A stretch of DNA of 57,384 nucleotides from CAZHGD01 sp964531735. Lineage in GTDB: Bacteria; Armatimonadota; UBA10988. This document shows positions 35,501 to 42,226 of the stretch, one piece after another; position 1 is the first letter of the stretch, and the number at the start of each line of letters is the position of its first letter. The stretch covers positions 1 through 57,384 of the forward strand of contig CAZHGD010000028.1 in the NCBI GenBank assembly GCA_964531735.1, given 5' to 3'. Under the pieces are notes generated by a model. That model had not been told where the DNA came from. It was given only the letters and a program-made list of their open reading frames with translations, and did no database searches. The position numbers and the translations under genes were made by a program.

Positions 35501-36926
35501 CGCTCGTGCGTCCATCCGTGATGCTCACCGACAGATCGGCCGCACTCAGGCCGACTGGGGTGTAGGCGCCGTCTGAGAATTGCAGCCACTGGATGTTGGT
35601 CAACTGGTCGGTGCCGTCGCGGCCGGCCACCGTATCGGCGACGGTGTAGGTGCTGCCTGAGGCGGTCACGTTGTACTGGCCGTGGGCGCCACTAAAGACG
35701 GCCGTGTTGCTGCCACCTTGGCCGTCAATGGCGTCGTTGCCCGGACCGCCCGTGAGCACGTTGTCCGCGTCGTTGCCGATCACCGTGTCGTTGCCGGCGC
35801 CGCCCGTGGCGGTCTCGATGGCCACGCCATAGGGCACGCAGAGGTTGCGCGTCAGGCCGCAGCAGTCACTGAAGCAGCCCTGCCGCAGATCGAGCCTGAC
35901 CGGAGTCGAGGCGGCTGAGAGGTCGAAGGCGTCGGCGCCGCCGCTGTCCCAGGTGCTAACCACCGGGAAGGTGTTGCTCGCAAAGTCCAGGGCGTTCCGT
36001 CCGGCGGTGGCATTGTGGCCGTAGACGGTGGCTTCGCTACGAGTGGTCGTCTTCGCGCCGTACACCTTCTGGATCGCGTAGACGTCGTTCACCAACGGCG
36101 TGGCGGCATAGTGGTCGCCGTGGCTCGCACCGCTGTTGCTGGCGCTGAAGTACGACATGACCGAGAACTGCCGCGTGTCCTGGGTGAACAGCGCATCGGT
36201 GCTGTAGCTGCCGCTGCCGTTGTATGGCCCCTGATGCCCGAGCCCAAGGCAATGCCCGATCTCGTGGACCAGCGTCTGGTGGCCGTAACGCCAGATCGTC
36301 ACCAGGTCGTTCCAGCCGTACACCGACGTGTCGATGGACACCTGCGCCGACACTATGGCACCCGACCCGTACATGCTCACGGTGCTATAGGCCCGGCCGT
36401 CGCTCGCTTTGATGAATTGGATGTCACCGCCACCAGCCACTTGGCTGAAGGCCAGGTTGGTCACGTCGCTCCAGGCGGTGAAGGCATCGGCGGCCGATAG
36501 CTGTTCGGCGGCCGACCAGTTGCTGTCGAAGCTGAACGTGACGGTGGCTTTGGTCCACTTGTGCGCGATGCCGCCGGCCCACTGCCAGTACCCGGTGATC
36601 AGGTAGTCCGAGAGCTGGTCGATGGTGGCCACCGCCGGCGCATAGGTGGTCATAGACCGGTGGCGCACCGGCGCCGCACCCAGCGGCGGCATGTCGCCCA
36701 GGTCGATGCCGGCGTCGCGGAACAACTGCGCCGCGCCCCGGCTGAGCTGTGCCTCATCGCCGACGACCAGGCACTGCCGGCCCGCGACCTTCAGGCGCCC
36801 GGCGGCCACCTGCCCCGGCATGACGCGCACCAGGTACTGCGCCTCCGAGCAACCCGGCCAGACCGACAAGGCCCCTGCCAGCACCACCAGCAGACGACGC
36901 CACCCGAGCCACCGCTTCGCACCCAT
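29514..36926 (-). CDS. Giant secreted serralysin-type metalloprotease with RTX, DUF11, Ig-like and FlgD-Ig domains
   Basis: A 2470-residue protein. Residues 1-29 form a signal peptide. A zinc metalloprotease domain follows, with H221-E-I-G-H-C-L-G-L-G-H231 and the Met-turn S-V-M257-S-Y (family M10). Two RTX calcium repeats occur near 375-405 (G-G-A-G-N-D, G-G-P-G-N-D), preceded by a cysteine-rich insert (351-363). From about 464 come eight DUF11-type domains (V-x-Y-T-I/V ... N-N-x-A-T-D-T-D) interspersed with Big_1/invasin-like Ig domains, five in all and the last three in tandem; then a carbohydrate-binding-like region and a C-terminal FlgD-type Ig domain (W-D-G-C-D-A-D-G-R-R-V-P-x-G-x-Y). 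It is probably an extracellular protease-adhesin. ATG 36926 is preferred over GTG 36929. A promoter-like sequence lies at 36954-36983. Confidence 0.93.
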   Translation of the reverse strand: MGAKRWLGWRRLLVVLAGALSVWPGCSEAQYLVRVMPGQVAAGRLKVAGRQCLVVGDEAQLSRGAAQLFRDAGIDLGDMPPLGAAPVRHRSMTTYAPAVATIDQLSDYLITGYWQWAGGIAHKWTKATVTFSFDSNWSAAEQLSAADAFTAWSDVTNLAFSQVAGGGDIQFIKASDGRAYSTVSMYGSGAIVSAQVSIDTSVYGWNDLVTIWRYGHQTLVHEIGHCLGLGHQGPYNGSGSYSTDALFTQDTRQFSVMSYFSASNSGASHGDHYAATPLVNDVYAIQKVYGAKTTTRSEATVYGHNATAGRNALDFASNTFPVVSTWDSGGADAFDLSAASTPVRLDLRQGCFSDCCGLTRNLCVPYGVAIETATGGAGNDTVIGNDADNVLTGGPGNDAIDGQGGSNTAVFSGAHGQYNVTASGSTYTVADTVAGRDGTDQLTNIQWLQFSDGAYTPVGLSAADLSVSITDGRTSVAAGSAVTYTIQVSNDGAGNAVGASVTDTFPAVLSGVTYTAVGSGGASGFSASGSGNLSQTVNLPAGSRITYTVQATVSGSATGSLADTVSVTAPTGVADGNLTNNTATDTDTLTPITSGDARVSITDGASSATPGTALTYTVVATNASSGEVAGILIADAFPAGLSGVTYTAVAAGGATGFTAAGSGDIADLLNMPAGSSVTYTVHATVASGATGTVANTATVTMPFSVTDTNVANNAATDTDTLTPQADLAVGVSASSSSIAAGSLLTYTIQVHNQGPSDARHVSLVDALPASVAFSSQSQTSGPALALSSSGNTVTDTIETLAAGATAVVKVVAQARTAGALSNPVTVSSSTTDGVSTNNTATASGSIVAGPADATQSGLVAARATAGATGADHVALTVTAKDAYGNPLVGLPASQVQVTSDAASGVTVVQPTAATDSGGSTTASVAGSVGQTVRFTAVVSGVTITQTASVTFVSGPDLSATVTDGQTAVTAGTAVTYTVVVANQGGTGVSGATVSSACSPALVGVSHTATGTGGATGFTAAGSGLLNQVVDLPAGASITYVVRGTVASSASGTFRHTVTVAAPSGVTEANPANNSATDEDDLTTESDLAVGLTTDSALVTVGSPVAYTISVTNNGPSDAGGVCLTDALPAALAFGTQAQLSGPTVGLSNTGNTINDTIASLAAGETAVLKVTAEARAVGTVTNTVTVASTTPDHTAANNSAAASLTMAAAGPSAGQSRLAVGWQQVPADGANQATLVVTARDASGQPLAGVGAGQIRIAAEPAGGVTITQPTVATDGYGYTTASASCTVAQTVRFSVTIAGVAIAQTATVSFTPARTAGVDLSVSVDDGLATVAPGSAVGYEVIVVNLGSVAANGVTIADSLPASLTNATYQISEAHLAELPGANGSGSWTGSLAANFQPGGLVRLHICARLALAASGTLPNTVTASPSAGVSDSNPANNSATDSDTVTALEPGDALQISISDGKTAVVAGGCATYSVLVVNVGGAALAGVAVEVCFPAACWVVQSGATATGGATGYSSGRLGDIHDTVSLPAGSAITYGVQTIASVHATGSIAVTAAVKPAAGSADPVTRNNTAVDTDALITRADITAWVVGHTPNVKIGGTAGYTIMAGNHGPSNAVNETIRAVLPDGLAYQSTPTATPSGVQVAVSGQVLTVTVPPMNPGYTACVEVLVTAKAAGTWDYTATATGDTFDPVPQDNTSTATVQVTSPVDGAKSALTASRPQAKADGADAVTLTVCAKGSDGVPLPGIEANRVVVSADGASGVTIQQATAPTDANGSTTATVTSAAVQTVRLRATVDGVAVGQAVSVTFGPTAADPSRSSLTVPVPSATADGTSAVVLLLRLLDAQGQPVADVGRDRIQITVEAGRPQAPPSLTWQADRTDASGELRWSATATRPQKVTCQVAVDQTTYRITGEFTPRAVSATRSTVAISPARIAADGQQAATVTATFRDASGATIEGLPAGGRQVLVKASDDTSEGDGQPLTAGGALTLAEDTEPTGENGEVVLRLTATQPGRWALRLRQDGTALAPVDLTAASYCDLDVVSGVQFVSLPLNADPESFAGLLATAGVAARGWDSSLGAYTSWPNNAAPQRGQGFWLASGTTFRYRLTGEQPPSGSVSIALRRGWNAIGNPFAQDLPWATARIGVLVDGKLVGNLAEGSLWSTALAPYAWLWRASSADYALVMDPNLVAVDQGVAVVPRMSGLWVLALTDGVSLVLPPPTGAVRRQVAQAASRDWTVRLAATQNGQAGRPGFVGCAGGLSGALAVERPPGEGAASCDVEVTAADGRSRAAGVLRPRDSGELSWAVVVRSGRAGEVSLTWAGLLRQLPRGLLLELADSQTGRTVQLNTRRAYRWSAAAGGEERRFTLSARYGNRDRVQIASLATAATRGRTIAVVLSLSSPARVTAQITGSGGRLVRRLAPVDAGAGQLALHWDGCDADGRRVPRGSYLIEVTAVDADEATVRAVRWFTLP
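31820..35520 (-). repeat. DNA repeat region encoding eight DUF11-type domains
   Basis: Imperfect repeats of about 390 bases encode successive DUF11 units within the metalloprotease gene. Each has a D-L/A-x-V start, a Y-T-V/I core and an N-N-x-A-T-D-T-D end. Big_1-like domains are inserted after the third, fifth and last DUF11 units approximately. The unit boundaries are approximate, read from the translation. Confidence 0.6.
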
Positions 36927-36953
36927 CACCGGCTCCGACGTGGCCGCAGTGCC

Positions 36954-36983
36954 ACGCTACCGATGACGCAGGTCAGGCGACAA
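36954..36983 (-). promoter_or_regulatory. Sigma-70-type promoter for the metalloprotease gene
   Basis: On the minus strand, TTGTCG (36983-36978), an 18-base spacer, and TAGCGT (36959-36954). The leader to the ATG at 36926 would be about 20 bases. Both hexamers are imperfect; the form resembles other promoters in this window. Confidence 0.38.
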
Positions 36984-36995
36984 CCATTCCCCCCT

Positions 36996-37028
36996 GGCGG
37001 CAAGACCGCCCCATCGGGCGGCCGCCCG
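36996..37028 (-). terminator. Two GC-rich inverted repeats after the glycosidase gene
   Basis: A 14-base palindrome CGGGCGGCCGCCCG (37015-37028) and a 5-bp hairpin GGCGG-N5-CCGCC (36996-37010) lie just downstream of the glycosidase stop on the minus strand. Neither is followed by a T run, so termination is only suggested. Confidence 0.25.
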
Positions 37029-37052
37029 CCGACTCGCGCCGCCCGCCGCCGC

Positions 37053-38969
37053 TCACTCGCCGGTGAAGCTGATGGCCTGGCCCGGAGCCAGTTGGCCAGC
37101 GGTCTGGCTGAACGCTGTCGCCTCGCCGTGCGGCTTCGGCGCGCGGCCGGGCAGGCGCCAGGCGAAGTCGGCCGCTGCCAGCCCCGCGTTGGCGGCCACG
37201 CCCGCAAAGCGCCCCTGGTGCTGCCAGATTCGCGCGAAGGCCACCGGCGGCGCGCCCGCCGGACTGACGCCAGCCGGCAGCGGCGCTTCGTCGGACAGCA
37301 CGAACGGAATCAGCCCGCGCAGCTCGTCGGCCAGCGCGCGCATGTCGGCCCAGCGCCGGTCGAAGCCGAGCGGGTCGCGCTGGAGATCGAAGTAGCTGTA
37401 GTAGATGAGCCCCCGCGCGCCCTCGGCCAGGCACTGGAAGGTCATGTTCCGCAGCTCGGTGAGCGTCGGCGCCCGGAAGCGTTTGCGCCCCTCGACGTCC
37501 TTGACGTAGCAACCGGTGTCGTGCGCTTGCGGCACCTGCCAGACGCCGCCGTAAGGACCCACCGCGGCGACGGTCCGTCGCGTCCATTGGCCAGCCATGG
37601 CCAGCCGCTTCGGGTCCGGGATCGGGTAGGGATCGGTGCCGAGCACATCCGTGGTGTCGACGTAGCCGGGCAGGCTCTCGACCTGGTAGAGCACCACCCA
37701 GCAGGGGTGGTCCGGATCCAGGTCGCGCACTGCTCGGTACCGCGCCTCCAGTTCGCCGTGCATGGACAGCGGCAGCTCGTCGTTGAGGTACCAGGCCAGC
37801 AGCGCGGGATGGTCCTTGAAGGTGCTGACCACGCCCTTGGTCATGTCCTCGATGGTCTTCCACGGCCCGACTTGCTTCGGACGCCAGGTGGTCCCGTCGT
37901 AGAAGTCCTTGATCGAGTAGATGACCTTGAGACCCGCCGCCTGCGCAGCGTCCAGGTAAGCCTTGGTCTGCGACAGATCGGTGCTGTTGATGCCGTACGG
38001 CATGACACAGTTGAATCCGGCCTCGGCCATGCGCTTCAGGTCGGCCGGCTTGCAGCGCGAATCGTAGAGACCGAGCGGGAAGAACGGCTGCCCCTCGACC
38101 ATGGTGCGGCCCAGGTCGTCGATGAACACCTTCGGCCGCGGCGCCGCCGGGTCCACCGCCTCCAGGCGGCGCGACTGCCGCGCCAACTCCTGCCCATCGG
38201 CCTTCGCCGTCAGCACCAGGTCCAGGTCGTAGCGGCCGACCTTCAGCTCGGACAGTGGCACCCGCACGTCCACCAGCCGCTGCGGCAGCGGCAGGTCGCC
38301 CTGCTGCACGACTCGGTCGCCCTGCTTCAGCTCGTAGCGCAGGGCCAGAGCGCCCAAGTCGCGGTCGCCGGCCTGGCGCTCGGCCACGGCCACCTCGAGC
38401 ATGGCCGCTGACGCGGTGCCGGCCACGAACCGACCGCGGTACGCGGGTCGCACCATCCGCAACGTCATCGGCGGCGGCAGTACCTCGTGTACGTCCACGT
38501 CATCGAACCAGGCGCGCCCGACCATGCCCTTGCGCAGGTAGACCGTGACGCTCACACTCGCGGCCTCGGGCGGCAGCGGACCGGCCACGGCCCGCACCCG
38601 CACCCAATCGGTCGTGCCTTTGTGGCCCGCCGGGTAGCTACCACCCAGGTATCCGCCCTGTGCGTTCGACCATTCGAGGCAGACCGTCGCGCCGCTGTCC
38701 TCGCCTGTGACCTGCTCGGTCTTCACCCAGACCGAGACCTCATAGAGGCGCCCGGGCTGACAAGCCACGCGCTGGCCCGCCAGCAGGTAGCGCGCCGCGT
38801 CGCGGCTGTCCACGCGCAAGCTCGCCTTCCCGGTGTGCGCCTGCGTAGTGTCCACCGTGTAGGTGGCCGGGAGTGACCACGGCGCGGCGCCGTCCTCAAA
38901 GCTCGGATTGGAGACGAGGTTGGGCGCCGGAGCGGGCGCCAGCAGCAGCAGCACGAGAGTCGTCAGCAT
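37053..38969 (-). CDS. Secreted TIM-barrel glycoside hydrolase with N-terminal carbohydrate-binding-like domain
   Basis: A 638-residue protein. A short signal peptide (residues 1-16, L-L-L-L-A-P-A-P) leads into N-x-V-S-N-P-S-F-E-D-G, the usual opening of a jelly-roll carbohydrate-binding module (to about 150). A linker beta domain follows, then from about 275 a barrel starting F-F-P-L-G-L-Y-D, with A-G-F-N-C-V-M-P-Y-G, and W-Y-L-N-D-E near 380, whose Asp-Glu is the likely acid/base. The C-terminal I-Y-Y-S-Y-F supports a GH clan A-like hydrolase; I cannot assign the GH family or substrate. ATG 38969 (AAGGTGG about ten bases upstream) lies inside the end of the SpoIIM-like gene, a 74-base overlap in another frame that holds the whole signal peptide. 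Confidence 0.8.
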   Translation of the reverse strand: MLTTLVLLLLAPAPAPNLVSNPSFEDGAAPWSLPATYTVDTTQAHTGKASLRVDSRDAARYLLAGQRVACQPGRLYEVSVWVKTEQVTGEDSGATVCLEWSNAQGGYLGGSYPAGHKGTTDWVRVRAVAGPLPPEAASVSVTVYLRKGMVGRAWFDDVDVHEVLPPPMTLRMVRPAYRGRFVAGTASAAMLEVAVAERQAGDRDLGALALRYELKQGDRVVQQGDLPLPQRLVDVRVPLSELKVGRYDLDLVLTAKADGQELARQSRRLEAVDPAAPRPKVFIDDLGRTMVEGQPFFPLGLYDSRCKPADLKRMAEAGFNCVMPYGINSTDLSQTKAYLDAAQAAGLKVIYSIKDFYDGTTWRPKQVGPWKTIEDMTKGVVSTFKDHPALLAWYLNDELPLSMHGELEARYRAVRDLDPDHPCWVVLYQVESLPGYVDTTDVLGTDPYPIPDPKRLAMAGQWTRRTVAAVGPYGGVWQVPQAHDTGCYVKDVEGRKRFRAPTLTELRNMTFQCLAEGARGLIYYSYFDLQRDPLGFDRRWADMRALADELRGLIPFVLSDEAPLPAGVSPAGAPPVAFARIWQHQGRFAGVAANAGLAAADFAWRLPGRAPKPHGEATAFSQTAGQLAPGQAISFTGE

Positions 38970-39918
38970 GAGGTTGGTCCACCTTGGCCTGCATGGTGTA
39001 CCACAGGATGCCCCCCGACAGCAAGGCCACCAGCAGCTTCAGCACCGGGGGCGCGGCCAGCGGCGTCACCAGCCCCTCAATCAGCGCCGCCGGCACGAAC
39101 CACGGCAGTGCGCCCAGCAGCAGCGCGATGGCGTCGCTGCCGGCGCGCCGCAGCGCGACCGCGCGGGGCTCGCGACCACCGGCCAGCAACGCGTGCCCGA
39201 GCATCAGTCCAGCGGCGCCGCAGGTCACCAGCGCGAACAGCTCCAGAACGCCGTGCGGCGCCAGCAGCGCCAGGAAGTTGAGCAGCGTGCCCGGCGACGC
39301 GTGGTGCGCCAGACCGGCCAGAGCCCCGATCAGCAGGCCGTTGCGCACCATGGCCAGCACCGCGCCCAGGCCGAACACCAGGCCGCCGGCGAAGGCCATC
39401 AGGGCCGCGGTGATGTTGTTGGTCAGCACAAAGCCCGACACGGCCACAAACGCCGTAGGCGGGATGACGCCTTGCTGGTCCGGCAGCGCGGCCGCCGTCA
39501 GCTCGACCGGCATGAACAGCCCGGCCAGACGCGGATCGGCCCGCACCACCACCCAGGCCACGACTACGCTGCCGAACAGCAACGCGGCGGCGGCCAGGAG
39601 GAACGGGCCGGCCGCGCGCCAGCGCGCCGGATAGCGCCGGCAGAAGTCCACCAAGGCCCGCCGCGAGCCCCGCTCGCGCACGTAGAGCTGCGCATGGGCC
39701 CGCACGAGCAGGCGGTTGAGCCAGGCCAAGAGTTCGAGATTGGGGAGCTGCGCTGTGGCGTAGGCCAGGTCGCTGGAGCTCTGCCGGTACAGCGCGCCGA
39801 ACTCGCGCAGCTCGGCCGCGGAGACCGCCGCGCCACGACCAGTCTGTAGCGCGTCACACAGCTCCGACAGTCGCAGCCATCGCTCGCGGCGCGCGGCGAC
39901 GAACTGCTCGACGGTCAC
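38896..39918 (-). CDS. SpoIIM-family polytopic membrane protein
   Basis: A 340-residue protein with five or six membrane segments after an N-terminal soluble helical region (residues 1-105). Characteristic patterns are L-R-E-F-G-A-L-Y-R-Q-x-S-x-D-L-A-Y-A near 40, F-L-x-x-F-C-R-R-Y-P-like sequence (D-F-C-R-R-Y-P-A-R-W), F-V-L-T-N-N-I-x-A-A-L-M-A-F-A-G-G near 190, and L-A-P-H-G-V-L-E-L near 245, as in the stage II sporulation M / YE0 family. Outside sporulating bacteria these proteins have an unknown membrane role. Its GTG start overlaps the FmdB-like stop in GTGA, so the two are coupled. The end overlaps the glycosidase gene. Confidence 0.88.
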   Translation of the reverse strand: MTVEQFVAARRERWLRLSELCDALQTGRGAAVSAAELREFGALYRQSSSDLAYATAQLPNLELLAWLNRLLVRAHAQLYVRERGSRRALVDFCRRYPARWRAAGPFLLAAAALLFGSVVVAWVVVRADPRLAGLFMPVELTAAALPDQQGVIPPTAFVAVSGFVLTNNITAALMAFAGGLVFGLGAVLAMVRNGLLIGALAGLAHHASPGTLLNFLALLAPHGVLELFALVTCGAAGLMLGHALLAGGREPRAVALRRAGSDAIALLLGALPWFVPAALIEGLVTPLAAPPVLKLLVALLSGGILWYTMQAKVDQPHADDSRAAAAGARSGAQPRLQSEL

Positions 39919-40283
39919 TTGTCCGGCTTGGACGACGAAGTACCGCCACCGTTGCTGGAACTGGTGCTAGAGCCGCTCGTGCTGCTGGAGCTACTGGAGC
40001 TACTGGAACTGCTCGAGCTGTCCGACGACGAGGAACTGCTGCTACTGCTGCTCGACCCGTTGCTGTCGCCGCTCGACTTGCCGTGCCCATTGGTGCGCGC
40101 ACCGGACTTGGCGTAGTCGTTCACGTGCCAGCCGCTGCCCTTGAACACGAGCGCGGGGGCCTGCAGGACCTTCCGCACTTCGGCGGAGCCGCAGCTCGGG
40201 CACGGCGGGAAGGGAGCCTTCCACTCCAGCCGGACCTCAAAGGTCTCTTCGCACTCGCGGCACTGGAACTCGTATAGCGGCAT
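39915..40283 (-). CDS. FmdB-family zinc ribbon protein with a polyserine tail
   Basis: A 122-residue protein. Residues 1-45 form the FmdB/CxxC zinc ribbon: M-P-L-Y-E-F-Q-C-R-E-C-E, then C-P-S-C-G with spacing C-x2-C ... C-x2-C. Next comes the conserved K-V-L-Q-A-P-A-L-V-F-K-G-S-G-W-H-V-N-D-Y. From about residue 70 the chain is almost entirely serine with a few Gly, Asp and Thr, ending K-P-D-K. FmdB was named from an amidase regulator; most members are small putative regulators or assembly factors of unknown role. GGAGG precedes the ATG at a good distance. It heads an operon with the SpoIIM-like and glycosidase genes. Confidence 0.92.
   Translation of the reverse strand: MPLYEFQCRECEETFEVRLEWKAPFPPCPSCGSAEVRKVLQAPALVFKGSGWHVNDYAKSGARTNGHGKSSGDSNGSSSSSSSSSSSDSSSSSSSSSSSSSTSGSSTSSSNGGGTSSSKPDK
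39958..40068 (-). repeat. Serine-codon repeat tract
   Basis: The 3' part of the FmdB-like gene is a run of mixed AGC, TCC, TCG and AGT codons. A nine-base unit (CTGGAGCTA on the plus strand) is repeated at 39985-40002, with a variant following at 40003-40011, so slippage could change the tail length. Confidence 0.75.
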
Positions 40284-40317
40284 CGTTCACACACCTCCGT
40301 CGGCATCGACCGTCGGC

Positions 40318-40326
40318 AGTATAGCA
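40318..40326 (-). promoter_or_regulatory. Extended -10 promoter for the FmdB-SpoIIM-glycosidase operon
   Basis: Minus-strand TGCTATACT has a TG extension and TATACT (five of six). It lies about 35 bases before the FmdB-like ATG. The core GCTATACTG is identical to that before gmd. No -35 is evident. Confidence 0.5.
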
Positions 40327-40363
40327 CCGCGCCCGGCTGGCCTCCGGCTTCGTTACAGCTTGC

Positions 40364-41698
40364 TTACCCGCCCGTAGAGAGGAACGCCGCGCCGCGCGCC
40401 GCCAGTTCCGCGCGGAGTCGTGCCCCGTTCACCTGCCCGGCCGGCACCGCCTCGGCCGCCGCCCAGGCCGCCGCCAGACCGGCCGCCTGGCCCAGCGCCA
40501 TGGCGGTACCGGTCACCCGGTAGGAGGCGTGCGCCTCATGGCTGCCCGAAATGCAACGCCCGGCGGTGAGCACGCCGCCCGGCCCCTCGGGCACCAGGCA
40601 GCCGAACGGGATCTCATAGGGCCGTATCCGTGCGCTGTGGCCCGAAGGCACACCGGCGCCCGGCGCCGGCTCGTGGATGTCGACGCCGAAGTGGCAGGCC
40701 GCCACCGCATCGTCGAAGCGGCGCCCCGCGGCCAGGTCGTCCAGCGTCAGGTAGTGCCGGCCGCGCACGCGCCGCGATTCGCGCACACCGATGGTCGGCG
40801 CGGTGCGCACCAGGCGCGCGCCCTCGCAGCCCGGCACGTACCGCAGCGCTGCGCACAGCTCGGCGGCCTGCCGCCGCGTCTCGATGGTGCCGCGCGTGAG
40901 ATCGGCCGGCTGCAATGGGTTCAGCCGGTAGACATGCGTCATCTGCACCGCGGCGGTGCCCGGCGCCGGGTTGTGGATCACCCACGGCGCGTAGTTGCAG
41001 CGGCCGATGGGCAGTTCCAGACCGAGCCCGTGCGCCTCGATGGCATCGCTCAGCGCGTCGTAGAGCCACTCCGACGACGGCTGCTCGGCCTCGCCGACGC
41101 CGCTGATCTCGAACATCAGCGTCATCGGCTGCACCAGCCCGTCCACCTCGCGCCCGTACTCGTACGGGCAGCCGGCACGCGCCGCCACATCGCCGTCGCC
41201 CGTGGCGTCGATGACGGTGCGCGCCAGGACCGCCTCGCGCCCGGCCTTGCTTTCGAGAATGGCGCCGCGAACCTGGCCGTCCTCGACAACCGTATCGGCG
41301 ACCAGCGTGTAGTAGAGCACCTCGACACCGGCCTCGGCCATCATGGCTTCGAGCAGCCGGGCCATGACCTCGGTGTCGAAGGTGTGGGCGAACTTCCAGG
41401 TCCGCCAGGCGCCGGCCCGCTGGAGCCGCGCCACCAGGTCGTCCACCACGTAGCCGCGGCCGAACGCCTCGAAGAACGGGTTGAGCAGCCCGGCAGTCCA
41501 CATGCCGCCCAACACGCCGAACCGCTCGACGAGCAGTGTCCGCGCGCCTTCGCGCCCGGCGGCCAGCGCCGCGCCGACGCCGGCGGGCCCGCCCCCGCAG
41601 ACCAACACGTCCACGTCGGCGCGGACGGGTGTGTGGCGCGGCGCTTCGAGGATGCCCGCGGCGCTGATCTGCTTGGCGTGAACGGTATCGGTCGGCAT
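40364..41698 (-). CDS. FAD-dependent oxidoreductase (PF12831-type)
   Basis: A 444-residue flavoprotein. The dinucleotide fold starts at about residue 29 with D-V-L-V-C-G-G-G-P-A-G-V-G-A-A, followed by L-L-V-E-R-F-G-V-L-G-G-M and T-V-I-D-A-T-G-D-G-D-V-A-A-R-A-G. The C-terminal G-V-L-T-A-G-R-C-I-S-G-S-H and G-T-A-M-A-L-G-Q-A-A-G-L-A-A-A complete the FAD site. This family is frequent near carbohydrate-degradation genes, but substrates are mostly unknown. No Tat or Sec signal is seen. The frame opens at 41908, but ATG 41698 gives the normal N-terminus and fits the promoter at 41722-41751. Confidence 0.92.
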   Translation of the reverse strand: MPTDTVHAKQISAAGILEAPRHTPVRADVDVLVCGGGPAGVGAALAAGREGARTLLVERFGVLGGMWTAGLLNPFFEAFGRGYVVDDLVARLQRAGAWRTWKFAHTFDTEVMARLLEAMMAEAGVEVLYYTLVADTVVEDGQVRGAILESKAGREAVLARTVIDATGDGDVAARAGCPYEYGREVDGLVQPMTLMFEISGVGEAEQPSSEWLYDALSDAIEAHGLGLELPIGRCNYAPWVIHNPAPGTAAVQMTHVYRLNPLQPADLTRGTIETRRQAAELCAALRYVPGCEGARLVRTAPTIGVRESRRVRGRHYLTLDDLAAGRRFDDAVAACHFGVDIHEPAPGAGVPSGHSARIRPYEIPFGCLVPEGPGGVLTAGRCISGSHEAHASYRVTGTAMALGQAAGLAAAWAAAEAVPAGQVNGARLRAELAARGAAFLSTGG

Positions 41699-41721
41699 AG
41701 TCAGGCCACTCCGGTGATGGC

Positions 41722-41751
41722 AGGTTAGCGCCGACCGGGCGGTAGCGTCAA
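41722..41751 (-). promoter_or_regulatory. Sigma-70-type promoter for the FAD oxidoreductase gene
   Basis: Minus-strand TTGACG (41751-41746), 18-base spacer, TAACCT (41727-41722). The leader to ATG 41698 would be only about 15-20 bases. Confidence 0.45.
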
Positions 41752-41890
41752 CCGGATGCGTGGGCGGGACGGGTGTGTGATGGTGCGGAGCAGTCGGCGC
41801 AGGGCGGGTAGCGGCCCGTCGCACGTGGCGGGCCGTCGCCAGGCCGACGTGCTTCGGAGATGCCCTACTCACCGCTGCTCGGTCTACGGC

Positions 41891-41919
41891 TTGACGCGGT
41901 ATCCGCATATGACTACGCT
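41891..41919 (+). promoter_or_regulatory. Sigma-70-type promoter for the hicAB-like pair
   Basis: TTGACG (41891-41896), 17-base spacer, TACGCT (41914-41919). Transcription would begin near 41926, which excludes the in-frame ATG at 41909 (inside the promoter) and favours GTG 41939. Confidence 0.5.
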
Positions 41920-41938
41920 ATGGCTAGCGGAGGGCGGC

Positions 41939-42226
41939 GTGGGCACAACCGACAAGGCGGTGCGCAAGCTGTTGGCCGGCGCGGCCAACAAGCGCTTGGA
42001 GGAGGTCTTGGCCGCGCTTGATGCACTTGGCTTTGACTGCTGCCGCGATGGCCTCGGCCACTGGCACTGCTACCACCGGCCAGCGGGCGTGGCCATCACG
42101 GTCTGTCCGCCGCACGGTGGCCTGAGCAAGGTGCTTCCGGTGTATGTCCGCGCGGCGCAACAGGCAGCCCAAGCGGTCTTGGCCTGGCAGGCCGAACAGG
42201 AGTCCGACGATGCCCATCCATACTGA
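41939..42226 (+). CDS. hicA: HicA-like mRNA interferase toxin
   Basis: A 95-residue basic protein. HicA toxins are small double-stranded-RNA-binding-fold ribonucleases with an essential histidine after a glycine; here the corresponding part is G-L-G-H-W-H-C-Y-H-R-P followed by a V-A-I-T-V-C-P-P-H strand and a helix (V-Y-V-R-A-A-Q-Q-A) at the usual spacing. An extra N-terminal helical stretch (L-L-A-G-A-A-N-K-R-L-E-E-V) makes it longer than classical HicA (about 60 residues). GTG 41939 is preferred because GGAGGG lies five bases before it and the promoter ends at 41919; ATG 41909 is also in frame. Its 3' end overlaps the hicB-like gene by 17 bases, typical of toxin-antitoxin operons. Confidence 0.62.
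   Translation: MGTTDKAVRKLLAGAANKRLEEVLAALDALGFDCCRDGLGHWHCYHRPAGVAITVCPPHGGLSKVLPVYVRAAQQAAQAVLAWQAEQESDDAHPY

Noticed and set aside
32709..35576. A 955-codon plus-strand frame opposite the metalloprotease repeats
   Set aside because: It mirrors the DUF11 repeats on the other strand; its apparent periodicity comes from the real repeat domains.
36930..37052. Structured leader before the metalloprotease gene considered as a riboswitch
   Set aside because: Several GC-rich stems can be drawn, but no known aptamer core was matched, and the predicted transcript start near 36947 leaves too short a leader.
41812..41835. 7-bp inverted repeat CGGCCCG-N10-CGGGCCG upstream of the hicAB-like pair as an operator
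   Set aside because: It lies more than 50 bases upstream of the -35 and is GC-only, so it is weakly supported and may be chance.
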